Source of the DNA: Anastrepha obliqua
Lineage: Eukaryota > Arthropoda > Insecta > Diptera > Tephritidae
Direction of reading: 5' to 3'
Length of the DNA stretch: 64,000 nucleotides
Assembly: GCF_027943255.1 (NCBI RefSeq)
Contig: NC_072893.1
Location: forward strand, 121,891,784 to 121,955,783
Below, in pieces: positions 63,390-64,000 of this stretch; position 1 is the first letter of the stretch, and each line of letters begins with the position of its first letter. A model generated the notes under the pieces. The model worked only from the letters and a program-made list of their open reading frames with translations, searched no databases and was not told the origin of the DNA. The position numbers and the translations under genes are program-made.

Positions 63390-64000
63390 CAGGGCTCATG
63401 AAATTAGGGTCGGTCGGTCATAGAAAGTCTTAGGCCTCAACGCTCTATTCATTGCGCGCTCAGACCAACTTGTGATGTTCAGCAATGAGGCCCATTTTTG
63501 TCTTTATGGCTACGTCAGTAAGCAAAACCTTCGTATTCGGGCTGAAGAGCAACCCGAAGCCATTCAAGAACAGCCATTACTTCCATGGAGAACAACCGTT
63601 TAGTGCGGCCTATGAGCTGGAGGAATCAAAGGTCCATATTTCTTCAAAGACGAGGTTGGCGCCAATGTAACAGTGAATGGCGAATGACTTTTTGATGCCG
63701 GAAATTAAAGTCCGTGATCTCCACAACATTTGGTTCGAACAAGACGGCGCTACTTGCCACACAGCCCATGAAATAATGGATTTACTGGGTCGTCGTTTCG
63801 GTGAGCAATTTACCTCTCGTCTCGGACCAGTGGATTGACTGCCAAGAGCGTGTGATATCACACCTTTGAACTTCAATTTGTAGGGGGATGTAAAGTCTTA
63901 ATGCTTTGTGAACAAATCAACTCCGATTGAGGCATTGGATGCCAACATTACTAAAGTTATTCACGAGATACCGACCGAAGTTCTCCAGCGTGCCATTCAA
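63390..64000 (+). pseudogene. DD41D mariner transposase, partial (runs off the right edge)
   Basis: Reads MFSNEAHFCLYGYVSKQNLR (first catalytic position Asn instead of Asp, about 63487), GPYFFKDEVGANVTVNGE, then FEQDGATCHTAHEIMDLLGR (second Asp intact), VDWLPRACDITPLNFNL (third position Asn instead of Asp) and IEALDANITKVIHEIPTEVL. Spacing between second and third positions is 41 residues. Both Asn codons are AAT/AAC, one transition from Asp. Frameshifts lie between blocks. The DNA-binding half is missing; the LINE end lies 35 bp upstream. Confidence 0.82.

Overview
The window is AT-rich, intergenic-type DNA from an insect genome, most likely a dipteran and plausibly a tephritid fruit fly. 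The basis is the mix of element families: mariner/Tc1 of several types including DD41D, piggyBac, hAT, Helitron, RTE, jockey/CR1-like LINEs and RNase H-bearing LINEs. There are also fragments of a SINE-like repeat that I recall from tephritids (from memory, not checked). No host gene, tRNA, rRNA or CRISPR array could be supported. Every recognisable coding stretch belongs to a transposable element, and almost all are broken.

Layout. 0-8.2 kb is dense with DNA transposons: a mariner tail, a piggyBac end with its TTAA, a foldback element, a 704-bp tandem duplication, a 255-bp MITE, a deleted Helitron, a Tc1-like element abutting it, an RTE scrap and a deleted mariner. 8.2-10.5 kb is quiet. 10.5-13.2 kb is a long imperfect inverted repeat enclosing a near-palindromic MITE and a DD41D mariner. 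14.9-17.4 kb is an A-rich (AAATA-like) block. 19.5-33.2 kb holds four decayed LINE fragments and two mariners. 35.2-38.4 kb is a full-length but broken hAT with a perfect 8-bp target duplication. 42.5-46.6 kb is a nested pair: an almost intact RTE retrotransposon inside a DD41D mariner, with a 13-bp target duplication. 53.7-56.7 kb is a jockey/CR1-like LINE split by a non-autonomous Helitron that carries its own higher-order minisatellite. 56.7-58.0 kb is an AT-only tandem block. 60.1-64 kb returns to Tc1/mariner and LINE debris.

The most unusual component is a repeat family seen only between about 34.5 and 52.1 kb, always in the same orientation. Its units carry CAAGACA...GACATGTC motifs followed by a CATCGATG-like box. 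It occurs as five clusters with different unit lengths (about 200, 280, 300 and 310 bp). Many copies can fold into a stem of 10-12 bp, and at least one stem position appears compensated between clusters. It matches no element type I know.

The only enzyme genes that look nearly functional are the endonuclease and reverse transcriptase of the RTE element, one reading frame with a single in-frame TGA. The rest is an archaeological record of insertions, internal deletions and nested events.
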